A DNA stretch of 64,000 nucleotides from CAMTUW01 sp947085035 (GCA_947085035.1 CAMTUW010000006.1:24313-88312); one strand, 5' to 3'; shown: positions 24,888-33,932, counted from the first letter of the stretch. A program made the numbers and translations. Notes: generated by a model not told the origin, from the sequence alone.

Positions 24888-26774
24888 ATGCCCCGCTCCA
24901 CCGAGGCGCCTAAATCTGCCGACGCGCTCTGTCACGGCCACCCGACAGGTACCGTCGCTCGAGAAGGCGTCGAAACGATCGTGCTGGCGGGCAATCCAAA
25001 CGTGGGCAAGTCGGTCGTCTTCAACGCGTTCACCGGCACATATGTAGACGTCTCGAACTTCCCCGGCACGACCGTCGAGCTCACGCGCGGACGTTTCGGG
25101 GACATCGACGTCGTTGACACGCCAGGCGTCTACGGCGTGTCGAGCTTCAACGACGAGGAGCGAGTCGCCCGCGACATCATCTTGACCGGTGACGTCGTCG
25201 TGAACGTCGTCGACGCGGTGCATCCGGAGCGAGACCTCTTCTTGACGCTTCAACTCGTCGACATGGGCAAGCGCATGGTCGTCGCGCTGAACATGGCCGA
25301 TGAGGCCCGCAAGCGCGGAGTGGGGATCGACCGCGACCTTCTCGAGGACCTGCTCGGTGTGCCGGTCATCGAGACGGTGGCCGTGTCCGGAGAAGGCCTC
25401 GAGAACCTCAAGGCGTCGATCTGCGAGGCACGCGTCGGTCATCCCGGTCACGACATCGAGGCCCAGCTCGTCGAGATGGCGGCGCGAGTAGGGTCGCGCG
25501 CCGAGGCGCTGATGGTGCTCGAGGGCGACCCCATCGTGAGCGAGCGTCACGGTGTCGAGCCCGGGACCGGGCGTGACGCGATCTACCTGCGCCGCCGTGA
25601 TCGCGTCAACGACATCTGCGGCCATGTCGTCACCGAAACCAAGCAGGGTGCGTCGTTCTCCACGAGGTTGAGCCAGTGGATGATGCATCCGGCGACCGGG
25701 ATTCCGATGCTCCTTGGCCTCATGTACGTGATGTGGGTCGTCTTGGGCCAGTGGGTCGCGGGCGGACTCGTGGGCGTGCTGGAAGAGACGTTGATGCTCG
25801 GCTACTGGGTACCCTTCGTCGAAGACGCCGTTGGCAGTGTCTTCGCACAGGGCTCGGTGCTTTTCACGATACTGGCCGGCGAGTTCGGGGTTCTCACCAT
25901 GACCCCCACGTATCTCATCGGCGTCATACTGCCCCTTGTCACAGGCTTCTACCTGCTGCTCTCGGTACTCGAGGACTCGGGCTACCTGCCGCGGATCGCG
26001 GCGCTGGCGGACCGGTCGCTCATGGCGGTGGGACTCAACGGGCGTGCGGTGATCCCGCTGATCCTCGGGCTGGGCTGCGTGACGATGGGCACGCTCACGA
26101 CCCGCATCCTCGGTTCCAAGCGTGAGCGCTTCATCGCCACCGCGCTCATGGCGATCGCGGTGCCGTGCTCCGCGCAGATCGCGGTCATCGCGGGACTGAT
26201 GGCGCGCACTGGATGGCTCTACTCGGCGCTCTATGTAGGCTTCCTGCTGTTCGTGTTCGGCGCTGTGGGTGCCGTGCTCAACAAGTTGGTGCCCGGGCAG
26301 TCGACCGACCTCCTCATCGACTTGCCGTCACTGCGGACTCCGCGGCTCGACAACGTCGTGCGCAAGAGCGGCATCAAGGTCTGGAACTTCATGAAGGAGG
26401 TCACGCTCTTCTTCGCGGCGGGCGCGGTGTTGATCTCCGTGCTCGAGGTGACCGGGTCGTTGGATTGGATCATCCGGGTGGCCGCACCCCTCACCGTGGG
26501 TTGGCTCGGACTGCCCGCAGAGGCGGCGACCGCCTTCGTCATGGGCTTCGTGCGTCGCGATTTCGGAGCGACCGGCTTCTTCACGATGAATCTCACTGAC
26601 GCGCAGTTGTTGGTCGGGATGATCACGATCACGCTGTTCGTGCCGTGTATCGCCAGCGCGATGGTGATTCTCAAGGAGCGTGGCTGGGGCTACTTCGCGG
26701 GGCTGTTCGCGGGCTCGATAGTGATCGCCTTCATCATGGGTGGCGTCGTCGCTCGTGTAGCGGGGGTGCTGTAG
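24888..26774 (+). CDS. feoB: Ferrous iron transporter FeoB
   Basis: 628 residues, near the usual 650-770. N-terminal G domain: G1 GNPNVGKS (about 35), G2-region FPGTTVEL, G3 DTPGVYG, G4 NMAD; then a helical GDI region and two Gate/Nucleoside-recognition halves with about eight membrane helices (LPLVTGFYLLLSVLEDSGYLPRIA, LGLGCVTMGTLTTR, VPCSAQIAVIAGLMA). The conserved Gate cysteine is in PCSAQ. Imports Fe2+ under anoxic conditions. Followed 2 nt later by a small Cys-rich gene. Confidence 0.95.
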   Translation: MPRSTEAPKSADALCHGHPTGTVAREGVETIVLAGNPNVGKSVVFNAFTGTYVDVSNFPGTTVELTRGRFGDIDVVDTPGVYGVSSFNDEERVARDIILTGDVVVNVVDAVHPERDLFLTLQLVDMGKRMVVALNMADEARKRGVGIDRDLLEDLLGVPVIETVAVSGEGLENLKASICEARVGHPGHDIEAQLVEMAARVGSRAEALMVLEGDPIVSERHGVEPGTGRDAIYLRRRDRVNDICGHVVTETKQGASFSTRLSQWMMHPATGIPMLLGLMYVMWVVLGQWVAGGLVGVLEETLMLGYWVPFVEDAVGSVFAQGSVLFTILAGEFGVLTMTPTYLIGVILPLVTGFYLLLSVLEDSGYLPRIAALADRSLMAVGLNGRAVIPLILGLGCVTMGTLTTRILGSKRERFIATALMAIAVPCSAQIAVIAGLMARTGWLYSALYVGFLLFVFGAVGAVLNKLVPGQSTDLLIDLPSLRTPRLDNVVRKSGIKVWNFMKEVTLFFAAGAVLISVLEVTGSLDWIIRVAAPLTVGWLGLPAEAATAFVMGFVRRDFGATGFFTMNLTDAQLLVGMITITLFVPCIASAMVILKERGWGYFAGLFAGSIVIAFIMGGVVARVAGVL

Positions 26775-26776
26775 TC

Positions 26777-26989
26777 ATGGCCTCTCTGTCGCTGTGTCCG
26801 TCGTGCGGCCTTGAGTCGAGCGAGATCCGCTGTCCTCGCTGTAACACGCTCAAGGTGGTCGGCTGCACAGGCGGTTGTCTTGGCTGCGGATCGAAGAAGC
26901 CGTGCCCGACGGAATCGAAGACCGCAGGCTCGCTCAGAGCGGGCGAACAGGGCTTCTCGGAAGGCACGAGCTGCTCGTCAACGGATTGA
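26777..26989 (+). CDS. Cys-rich small protein linked to feoB
   Basis: 70 residues starting 2 nt after the feoB stop. Eight cysteines lie in the first 43 residues (CPSC, CPRC, CTGGCLGC, then CP), a double zinc-ribbon or iron-sulfur-like layout, and one more follows near the C-terminus. Position matches that of FeoC or of the FeoB-associated Cys-rich proteins, but the sequence is not recognisably either. The ribosome binding site lies inside the end of feoB. Coding is supported by tight coupling and the regular CXXC pattern. Confidence 0.7.
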   Translation: MASLSLCPSCGLESSEIRCPRCNTLKVVGCTGGCLGCGSKKPCPTESKTAGSLRAGEQGFSEGTSCSSTD

Positions 26990-27111
26990 TGGTGTCGTGA
27001 GCGCCGCGTTGGCGTATCATTCGCTCAGCCCAGCACTGCACTTGGTACAACACCTTTGTCACGGGGCGGGAAAGCGCTGTCCCGACGCCAAGCACGAAGA
27101 AGGGAATCAAC

Positions 27112-27657
27112 ATGTCCGAGCAGGCACAGACCAATTCGCAGCAGACACTCGTCATCGGCCTCGTGGTGATCGCTGCGTTGCTGGCCGCCATCGTCGGGGT
27201 CATCATCTACCAGCAGAGCACCGCGCTGCCTGCCCCGAACGTGCAGGCCACGCCTCAGACGCCCGAGCAGCAGACTCCTCCCGCCGGGATGGGCCAGTCC
27301 GCCCCCGTCGCGTTCGATCCCAAGGTGGCCACGAAGCTCGATAAGGGCGTAGAGCCCGAGGAGTGGGTCAAGCAGTACTACGAGGCGTGTGACAAAGACG
27401 ACTGGCAGGGTGCGTTCAGCAGATTGCCGGCCGCCAAGAAGACCGGAAACTCGCCTGATGCTCTCAAGGAGCAGGTGAGCCAGTACGGGATCAAAGGCTT
27501 CAAGATCACGAGCGCGAAGATCGAGGGCGATAAGGCGTCGGTCTTGGTCGATCAGGTCACCGGTCAGTACGGCACGTTCGAGAACACCTGGACGTTTACC
27601 AAGGTCGATGGCGAGTGGCTCGTCGAGAACAAGGCAGTCACCGGCATGAGGCAATAG
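27112..27657 (+). CDS. Single-pass membrane protein with extracytoplasmic NTF2-like domain
   Basis: 181 residues: membrane helix at 12-34 (LVIGLVVIAALLAAIVGVII), a Pro/Gln/Thr linker (40-65), then an alpha+beta domain (VEPEEWVKQYYEACDKDDWQ..., ITSAKIEGDKASVLVDQVTG, WTFTKVDGEWLVENKAV) that resembles DUF4878/NTF2-like lipoprotein domains. AAGAAGGGAA precedes the ATG. Function unknown. A terminator hairpin follows. Confidence 0.8.
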   Translation: MSEQAQTNSQQTLVIGLVVIAALLAAIVGVIIYQQSTALPAPNVQATPQTPEQQTPPAGMGQSAPVAFDPKVATKLDKGVEPEEWVKQYYEACDKDDWQGAFSRLPAAKKTGNSPDALKEQVSQYGIKGFKITSAKIEGDKASVLVDQVTGQYGTFENTWTFTKVDGEWLVENKAVTGMRQ

Positions 27658-27702
27658 AACAGATCACGCACGCGGGCCTTTCGGCTCACGCGCCGCGAGT
27701 CA

Positions 27703-27734
27703 CGAGACGGCCGTCCCTGGGGGCGGTCGTCTCG
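27703..27734 (+). terminator. Terminator hairpin between the NTF2-like gene and dinG
   Basis: CGAGACGGCCGTCCC (27703-27717) pairs with the segment ending 27734 (GGGCGGTCGTCTCG) through 13 or more pairs including two G-U; CATTTC follows. Confidence 0.6.
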
Positions 27735-27781
27735 CATTTCGGGGCATCCGCGCGTCAGACCTGGATGCTACGCTGGCGCGC

Positions 27782-30670
27782 ATGGACAACGCAGCCCTGA
27801 GAAGCATCATAGTTCCCGGAACCGACCCCGACGTCGTCGCGGTGTATGAGTCGTTGGCTGAGCGCGGAGCCCGTGACCTGTACGGCTTCGAGGACGAGGT
27901 GTGCGTGCTCGATGTCGAGACGACCGGCTACGATCCCGCGCGCGATCGGTTGATCGAGGTCGCTGCGGCGGTGATGCGCGGCCCGGAGGTCCTTGACCGA
28001 TTCCAGACGCTCGTCGACCCCGGCGTGCCGGTTCCACTCGAGATCACCAAGCTCACCGGCATCGATGACGAGATGCTTGTCGGCGCGCCCAGTCCTGACA
28101 GAGCGGTGAGCGAGCTGTGCGCGTTCGTGGGTGCGCGAGACATCGTCGCCCATCATGCGGCATTCGACCGGTCGTTCGTCGAGCGGGTGGCGGGTACCGG
28201 GACCCTCACCGGCACCTGGCTCGACTCGCTCACCTTCGCGCGCATCGGGCTGCCTCGCATGCGCAGCCATCGGCTCGTCGATCTTGCGGCCGCTTTCGCT
28301 CCGGGAGCAGCGGCTCGTGCGCATCGCGCTCCCGAAGACGTCGCCGCGCTGTGCGCGGTGTGGCGGGTCGCGCTTGCCGGTGTAGCCGCGCTGGACCCCG
28401 GGGTCCTCGAGCGGATCGCGCATCTCGCTCTGGAAGCCGCGTGGCCGGAACGTGAGTGGCTGACCCGCATCAGTGCGGGGGTGGGTCATGCGCCCTACGA
28501 CCTCAGGGAAGTGCGGCGCGCACGTGTCGCGAGCGACAAGGCCGAGGTGCTCCACGATGCCGATGAGGTCGCGTGCACCTTCCCATCGGTCGAGCGGGTT
28601 GTGGCGGAGTTCAGCGAGAGCGGTCTTGCCGGTCGCATGTATGAGGGCTACGAGCAGCGCGACGAGCAGGTTCAGATGGCCGAGGCGGTGCTCGGGGCCT
28701 TCGAGAGCTCGACGCACGTGGCCATAGAGGCGGGCACCGGCGTGGGGAAGTCCGTGGCGTATCTGGTGCCCGCTGCGCTCTTCTCGCTGGAGAACCGCGT
28801 GAGCGTCGGAGTTGCGACCAAGACCAACGCGCTCATGGATCAGCTGGTCTACCACGAGTTACCGCGACTCAACGACGCTTTGGGTGGAGGTCTGCGCCAT
28901 GTGGCCCTGAAGGGCTACGACCATTATCCATGCCTGCGCAAGATCGAACGATTCGCCGCCGAGCTCAACGAGAGCTCCGAGACCGACAGGATCGTGATCG
29001 TCGCGATGCTTCTCGCGTGGACGAGTCAGTCATCCTGGGGCGATCTGGACGCGGTGAACACCCATTGGACGCGGGAGGTTCGCCCGCTGGTGCAGGCGAG
29101 CCAGGCGGACTGTCTCCGGAAGCGGTGCCGCTACTTCCCGAACCTGTGTTACCTGCATGGCGTGAGGCGTCGAGCCTCCAGTGCCCATGTGGTGGTCACG
29201 AATCACGCGCTGCTCTTTCGCGATGTCGTAGCGGACGGGCAGATCCTGCCCTCGATTCGCCATTGGATCATCGATGAGGCGCATTCGGTCGAGGACGAGG
29301 CGCGCAAGCAGCTCACACTCACAGCCAGCCATGTGGAGCTCGCCGCCGTGCTCGGCGCGCTTCACGGGAGCCGTGGGGGCCTTCTCGACGTGGTGCGCCG
29401 CGGGCTTGCGGGTCAAGAGAAGGCGGCGCCGCTGCTGGGCGTGGTTGCTCGCATGGAGGACGCGTGCGGGCGTTGCGCGACGCTTACGGCGTCGCTGTTC
29501 GACTTCGTGAAAGACCTCGCTTCGCTGGCCGGGGCGAGCGACTATGATTCGGCTGACCTGTGGCTTGACGCTCGGGTGCGTGATTCGGGGGCGTGGGGCA
29601 CGGTGGCGACGACCGGGCGTTCGCTCGCCAAGCGACTCGAGGCGCTGATCGCGGACGGACGCGAGCTGATGACGCAGCTTGAGGCGCTGGGTCCGGACCA
29701 CACCGACCAGCGTGCCGACCTCGCGGGTCTCCTCACGCGACTCGCCGATCAACACCTCGGACTCGTCGAGGTGATCGGTGGCGAGAACACGGACCTGTTC
29801 TACTCGGCGAAGCTCGACCGCCGACGGACGGTCACCACCGAGCAGCTCATCTCGGCGCGGCTTGACGTGGGCCGGGCGCTCGCCGAGGAGTTCTACCCCA
29901 ACGCGCGCAGCGTCGTGTTCACCTCGGCGACCATCGCGATGGGCGAGTCGTTCGAGCATTTCGCGCGCAGCGTGGGCCTCGACGCCGAGGAGGGTCCGCG
30001 GTGGCGTGCGCTCAGGCTCGCGTCAAGCTACGACTTCGAGCGACAGATGGCCGTCTTCGTGCCCACGGACATCGCCTCGCCCAAAGAGCCGGGCTATCTG
30101 CGCGATCTGGAGAACCTGCTCGAAGGCGTACATGTCGCGATGGGGGGCAGCGTGCTCACGCTGTTCACCAATCGTCGCGAGATGGAGCGGGTTCACGCTG
30201 TGCTCGCTCCGCGCCTGCGGGTACGCGGGCTCGACGTGATCGCGCAGTCGCGCGGCACATCGGCGAAGCGGCTTCGCGACGAGTTCATCGCAGACGAGCA
30301 CCTCTCGCTGTTCGCCCTGAAGTCGTTTTGGGAGGGGTTCGACGCCAAGGGCGACACGCTGCGCTGCGTCGTGATCCCAAAGCTGCCGTTCGGCCGCCCC
30401 ACCGATCCGCTGTCGCAAGAGCGCTCCTTGCGAGAAGGACGCTCATCCTGGCAGCGACATCAGCTTCCCGAGGCCGTCATCGAGGTGAAACAGGCGGCGG
30501 GTCGGCTCATCCGTTCGTCAAACGACGTGGGCTGTCTTGTCATCGCCGACACGCGCGTCGTCAAGATGAGTTACGGCCAGGCGTTCTGTGCGTCGCTGCC
30601 GGTCGCCGATATCGAGCGGATCCCGACCGCGCAGGTGCTCTCGGCGATCGCGCAGCGTTTCGGCCCGTAG
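27782..30670 (+). CDS. dinG: DinG-type helicase with N-terminal 3'-5' exonuclease
   Basis: 962 residues. N-terminal DEDD exonuclease: Exo I VLDVETTGYDP (43-53), Exo II AHHAAFDRSFV, Exo III HRAPEDVAAL. XPD/DinG helicase: Walker A EAGTGVGKS (about 315), DEAH box at 497, and cysteines for the 4Fe-4S domain in YPCLRK (about 382) and CLRKRCRYFPNLC (about 444-456); C-terminal motifs VFTSATIAMG, FALKSFWEGFDAKGD, QAAGRLIRSSNDVG. This exonuclease-helicase fusion is the Gram-positive DinG layout. Convergent with the WYL regulators (3 nt between stops). Confidence 0.93.
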   Translation: MDNAALRSIIVPGTDPDVVAVYESLAERGARDLYGFEDEVCVLDVETTGYDPARDRLIEVAAAVMRGPEVLDRFQTLVDPGVPVPLEITKLTGIDDEMLVGAPSPDRAVSELCAFVGARDIVAHHAAFDRSFVERVAGTGTLTGTWLDSLTFARIGLPRMRSHRLVDLAAAFAPGAAARAHRAPEDVAALCAVWRVALAGVAALDPGVLERIAHLALEAAWPEREWLTRISAGVGHAPYDLREVRRARVASDKAEVLHDADEVACTFPSVERVVAEFSESGLAGRMYEGYEQRDEQVQMAEAVLGAFESSTHVAIEAGTGVGKSVAYLVPAALFSLENRVSVGVATKTNALMDQLVYHELPRLNDALGGGLRHVALKGYDHYPCLRKIERFAAELNESSETDRIVIVAMLLAWTSQSSWGDLDAVNTHWTREVRPLVQASQADCLRKRCRYFPNLCYLHGVRRRASSAHVVVTNHALLFRDVVADGQILPSIRHWIIDEAHSVEDEARKQLTLTASHVELAAVLGALHGSRGGLLDVVRRGLAGQEKAAPLLGVVARMEDACGRCATLTASLFDFVKDLASLAGASDYDSADLWLDARVRDSGAWGTVATTGRSLAKRLEALIADGRELMTQLEALGPDHTDQRADLAGLLTRLADQHLGLVEVIGGENTDLFYSAKLDRRRTVTTEQLISARLDVGRALAEEFYPNARSVVFTSATIAMGESFEHFARSVGLDAEEGPRWRALRLASSYDFERQMAVFVPTDIASPKEPGYLRDLENLLEGVHVAMGGSVLTLFTNRREMERVHAVLAPRLRVRGLDVIAQSRGTSAKRLRDEFIADEHLSLFALKSFWEGFDAKGDTLRCVVIPKLPFGRPTDPLSQERSLREGRSSWQRHQLPEAVIEVKQAAGRLIRSSNDVGCLVIADTRVVKMSYGQAFCASLPVADIERIPTAQVLSAIAQRFGP

Positions 30671-30673
30671 CCG

Positions 30674-31615
30674 TTACCCGAGTTCGCGAGCCGTGCGCTC
30701 GGCGAGGTCGCGAACCGCAGTCCGCACTTCCGGTGGTCCTACTGCTTCGACGACGCCGACGCGCGCGAGGATCCGGCGCGCGATCCACGGTGTGCCCGCG
30801 TACGGGACTTCGGCGATGAGCGAGCCGTCGGTCTCCTGCTCGACCACGCGGCCGCCGGGCCACTCGCGCGGGATGAACGGTACGCCGGGCGAGAAGCGCA
30901 ATCGTGCGAGCGGCAGCCCCTCAGCGGTGAATGCGCCGCTTGCGTCCGAAGACCGCGCGCGTGCGGCGAACCGCTCGTTGGTCGCGACAGACGAGCGGAT
31001 GCGGTCGACGCGGAAGGTGCGCCACGAGCCGGAGAGTCTGCACCACGCTGTGACGTACCAGGCGCTGCGCTCGGTGAACAGCGCCACGGGCTCGATCTCG
31101 CGCGTCGTGGACTCCTCGCCACCGGGGCGCATGTGTTCGATGGCTACCACGACGTGGTCCTCGACGGCCTTGGCGAGCGTCTCGTAGACGCCCCGGTCGT
31201 GCGTCGCGATCATCGAGCGCAGCGAGTTCTCGACGGAGGCAGCGTCAAAGCCCGCGCTCGCGGCGGCGAGAAGCCGAGAGGTGAGGGGATCTGCGGCGTC
31301 GAAACCGACCGCTTGCAGTGCGGTGGCGAGCGCAGACGCTTCGCTCGCGGAGAGGCGGACCGGACCGCGCAGCGCGGGCATATCGCCGAAGACGACCACA
31401 TCGGAGCCTTCGATGACCACCGGGAAGAGCGCGTAGGGGTCGTAGGGCCACACGCCGCACATCGACAACGCGGTGAGGTCCTGGGCCAGATCGGACGCCG
31501 ACGTCCCCACCAGCCGGGCCAGATCCTCAAGGGGGATGCGGGTGTCGGGCTTGAGGTGTCCCAGCAACGCGATCGTTCTGCGCGCCCGCTCGGAGGTACT
31601 CGCTTTCCTAGCCAT
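30674..31615 (-). CDS. WYL-domain transcriptional regulator (second of tandem pair)
   Basis: 313 residues. Divergent helix-turn-helix N-terminus (HLKPDTRIPLEDLARLVGTS), then a WYL domain (about 140-240: VVIAIEHMRPGGEES, IEPVALFTERSAWYVTAWCR, RTFRVDRIRSSVAT) and a C-terminal cap. Overlaps the upstream WYL gene by 8 nt. Tandem WYL pairs of this kind resemble PafB-PafC, the actinobacterial activators of the LexA-independent DNA damage response; no pafA or proteasome gene is near, so the assignment is by architecture only. Confidence 0.85.
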   Translation of the reverse strand: MARKASTSERARRTIALLGHLKPDTRIPLEDLARLVGTSASDLAQDLTALSMCGVWPYDPYALFPVVIEGSDVVVFGDMPALRGPVRLSASEASALATALQAVGFDAADPLTSRLLAAASAGFDAASVENSLRSMIATHDRGVYETLAKAVEDHVVVAIEHMRPGGEESTTREIEPVALFTERSAWYVTAWCRLSGSWRTFRVDRIRSSVATNERFAARARSSDASGAFTAEGLPLARLRFSPGVPFIPREWPGGRVVEQETDGSLIAEVPYAGTPWIARRILARVGVVEAVGPPEVRTAVRDLAERTARELG

Positions 31616-32582
31616 GGAGCGCCTCCACTTCGCGCAACCGCGTCGAGAGGTCGCGCGCGAGGTCCGCGGGTCTGACGAGCCGGATGCCCGGCCCGTTCTC
31701 GACGATGAAGCGGATCAGTTCGGTTCGCGAGCGAGCGGGAACGACCCACACGACCTCGTCGCCGTCCTGTCTGAGCGTGCCATGACCTGCGGCCAGCGGG
31801 ACGGCTCTCCATGCCGAGGCGGGCGAGAACCGCATCTCGGTCTCGAACTCGGTTTCCGCGGGTCCGTACTGGAACGACTGGCGAACGAATGAGGCGACGT
31901 CGAAGTCAGCCGGGCGCTCGAAGTCGGGGGTCTTCGGTGCTCGCGAGTGGGCAACGATCGACGTCATGCGGTCCACCGTGTAGGTGCGGATCTCGTCGAG
32001 AGAGGTGTCTCGACCCACGAGGTACCAGCGGCCGTCGTGGAGGAACAGCCCGAACGGCTCGATTCCGTGCGGCGCCGAGCGGCCAGACGAATTCGTGTAG
32101 TCGAATGAGACGCGTTTGCGGGTCTCGGCAGCTCGGGAAAGCGTCGAGACGACAGTGCCCTGAGACTCGGGGTTCTCGTCAGCCAACCGGCTTGCAGACG
32201 GCCAGCGCTCCGTGTCTGTCTCGGCGGCCATCTTGGCCAGTGCGAGCCTCAGGTCCGTCTCGAAAGGAAACGACGGGTCTTCGAGCAACGCGGAGCCGGC
32301 CACGCGAATCGAGGCGGCCTCCTCGTCGGAGAGATCCACATGCACGGCGAAGGTCGCAGTCCGGTCAAGCGAGTAGGATTGATACTCCTCATCGAAGAGA
32401 ATCGCAAGACCGGCCAGACGCAAGTCGTCTTTATCACGCTCGAACATGCGGGCGAAGGCGAGATCGTCTTGGTCCGACGGGTAGCCAGCGACCTCACTTC
32501 TGATCTCCTCGGCGGTGACGGGTCGCGAGGCGTGGATGAAGTGGAGCGCCAAGTTGAAGATGCGTTCAACAGCGTCGATCAC
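31608..32582 (-). CDS. WYL-domain transcriptional regulator (first of tandem pair)
   Basis: 324 residues from GTG 32582 with AGGGGG upstream; the frame is open to 32768 but that stretch encodes a structured RNA instead. N-terminal winged helix (IDAVERIFNLALHFIHASRP, VTAEEIRSEVAGYPS), central WYL domain (about 150-250: KRVSFDYTNSSGRSAPHGIE, GLFLHDGRWYLVGRD, IRTYTVDRM) and C-terminal cap. PafB-like by order and length. Forms an operon with the next WYL gene, convergent to dinG, suggesting DNA damage control as an inference. Confidence 0.86.
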   Translation of the reverse strand: MIDAVERIFNLALHFIHASRPVTAEEIRSEVAGYPSDQDDLAFARMFERDKDDLRLAGLAILFDEEYQSYSLDRTATFAVHVDLSDEEAASIRVAGSALLEDPSFPFETDLRLALAKMAAETDTERWPSASRLADENPESQGTVVSTLSRAAETRKRVSFDYTNSSGRSAPHGIEPFGLFLHDGRWYLVGRDTSLDEIRTYTVDRMTSIVAHSRAPKTPDFERPADFDVASFVRQSFQYGPAETEFETEMRFSPASAWRAVPLAAGHGTLRQDGDEVVWVVPARSRTELIRFIVENGPGIRLVRPADLARDLSTRLREVEALHG

Positions 32583-32642
32583 GTATGCCCCCTGAGGAGA
32601 CGCGGCCAGGATGAGAGATGATTGTATCCGCTTGAAGGCCGT

Positions 32643-32746
32643 GTGAGAAAACGAAACGAGGCGCGTGGGGGACGCGCCTCGTTTAGTATTCGAGCGGGCG
32701 GTCCCCACCTCTGAGGGGGGAGGAGAAGGCAGGTCGCCCGGCTCAA
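32643..32746 (-). ncRNA. Probable small RNA with C-rich hairpin loops (6C-like)
   Basis: The minus strand folds into two adjacent stems. Stem 1 is GAG(C)CGGGCG at 32744-32735 with CGCCCGCTC at 32700-32692 (9 pairs, one bulge) enclosing a small CCTC/GAGG hairpin with a run of six C (32720-32715) at its loop. Stem 2 is a perfect 13-bp hairpin (32684-32672 with 32666-32654) with a loop of five C, followed by TTTCGTTTTC, i.e. an intrinsic terminator. A sigma-70-like promoter sits directly upstream. Two C-rich loops followed by a terminator is the description of the actinobacterial 6C RNA. Family membership is inference; existence of a short terminated transcript is well supported. Confidence 0.6.
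32654..32684 (-). terminator. Intrinsic terminator of the 6C-like RNA
   Basis: Perfect 13-bp stem AAACGAGGCGCGT/ACGCGCCTCGTTT with a 5-nt loop; the minus strand continues TTTCGTTTTC. It also separates the small RNA from the WYL operon downstream. Confidence 0.8.
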
Positions 32747-32751
32747 GGAGC

Positions 32752-32781
32752 ATGCTAGCAAGGTTCATGCCGACTTTTCAA
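32752..32781 (-). promoter_or_regulatory. Promoter of the 6C-like RNA
   Basis: On the minus strand TTGAAA (32781-32776) and TAGCAT (32757-32752) are spaced 18 bp, placing the transcription start near 32745, precisely where stem 1 begins. Confidence 0.55.
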
Positions 32782-32882
32782 GTCGAAATTCGCTCATGTT
32801 TACTCAGGTTTTGTGAGAGGGTTACGAGCGGCGCGTGTTGCGGTCGCCGTTCGGCATAAGGTACAACCAGCGAGGAGGTGTC

Positions 32883-33932
32883 ATGTCTGTCGTCGAGGAA
32901 CAGGGCGAGCCGTTTCGTTTCGGGCGCTCACAAGAGGTCTTGGAAGCCGTCACCCGCTACTCGGGCGATTGTGTCTTGCTCATGGATCTCGACGGCGTGA
33001 TCCGGCGCTGGAACCCCATGTGCGAGGATCTCTTCGGCTGGAGGGCGGAAGAGGCGATTGGACAACAACTCCTCCACATCCCCAAAGAACGTCGGCTGCG
33101 AGTCCTGAGGGAGTTGCGGACGGCGGCAGCCGAAGGCCGGGTCACTGAACGAGACATGCCGTCGCTTCGAAGTGGTGGATCGCGATCGTTGATGCGCATG
33201 ACCCTGATTCCGGTGCACGATGATGACGGGGATCCGGCAGGTGTTCTCGCGATCGTGCGAGAGGTGCTTGACGACGAGCGCAATGAGCGTACACGCAACG
33301 AGTTCTCCGCATTCATCGGTGAGAGCCTGAGCGCGCCTTTGAACTCGATTGTCACCGCAGCCGAGTTGCTTTTGCGACCTGAGATGGCAAGTGATACGTC
33401 CAGGCGAGTCCGCCTGTCCGCTCTTGTCAGCCACCATGCGCGCGAGGCTGCGGTACTCGTCGACGACCTGCTGCTTACCTCGCGTATCGCGACCGGTGAC
33501 CTTGTGCTTGACAGGGAGCCCGCAGACCTGGGAGGCCTGGTCGGAGAAGCGGTCGCGGCGGTTCCGGGTGCCGAGAAGCGAACCATCGTGGACTTCGATT
33601 CCGCGATGGAGCCTGTTCTCGTTGACGTGAACCGGGTGCGACGGGTGGTTGCCATACTGATCAAGCATGCGCTCGACCGCACGGCGGAGCCTCAGACCGT
33701 ACAGGTGAGCGTCTCACGTAGGAGAAATGAGGCGATCATCGAGGTGCGATGCAGCGGGGAGCGGACCGCTGTGTCCCGGCAAGACCTGTCGGAGCACGCG
33801 GGAATCGCGCTTCACCTCGCACGAGGTGTTGCCGAGGCCCACGGGGGAAGCGTGTACGTGCGAGATGCCGATGGCGACGATGGCGCGTCCATGTTGCTGT
33901 TGCCGGTCAGCGAAGGCCCGGTGACTCGATGA
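32883..33932 (+). CDS. PAS-domain protein with degenerate histidine kinase core
   Basis: 349 residues from ATG 32883 (GCGAGGAGGTG upstream). A PAS domain at about 15-128 (SGDCVLLMDLDGVIRRWNPM, FGWRAEEAIGQ) is followed by a HisKA-like helical region and a HATPase-like fold. In the HisKA block FSAFIGESLSAPLNSI the phosphoacceptor position is Glu147 instead of His. The ATP-binding N-box reads VVAILIKHALDRT without the usual Asn, and the DxGxG G1 motif is replaced by VRCSGER. It is therefore probably a pseudokinase that senses through PAS and acts by protein contact. Overlaps the next gene (ATGA). Confidence 0.82.
   Translation: MSVVEEQGEPFRFGRSQEVLEAVTRYSGDCVLLMDLDGVIRRWNPMCEDLFGWRAEEAIGQQLLHIPKERRLRVLRELRTAAAEGRVTERDMPSLRSGGSRSLMRMTLIPVHDDDGDPAGVLAIVREVLDDERNERTRNEFSAFIGESLSAPLNSIVTAAELLLRPEMASDTSRRVRLSALVSHHAREAAVLVDDLLLTSRIATGDLVLDREPADLGGLVGEAVAAVPGAEKRTIVDFDSAMEPVLVDVNRVRRVVAILIKHALDRTAEPQTVQVSVSRRRNEAIIEVRCSGERTAVSRQDLSEHAGIALHLARGVAEAHGGSVYVRDADGDDGASMLLLPVSEGPVTR

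Noticed and set aside
32692..32712. T-box-like sequence GGTGGGGACCGCC on the minus strand before a terminator
   Set aside because: It has one base too many compared with the T-box consensus, there is no stem I with specifier loop, and the downstream gene is a WYL regulator rather than an aminoacyl-tRNA synthetase; pairing into stem 1 of the small RNA explains it better.
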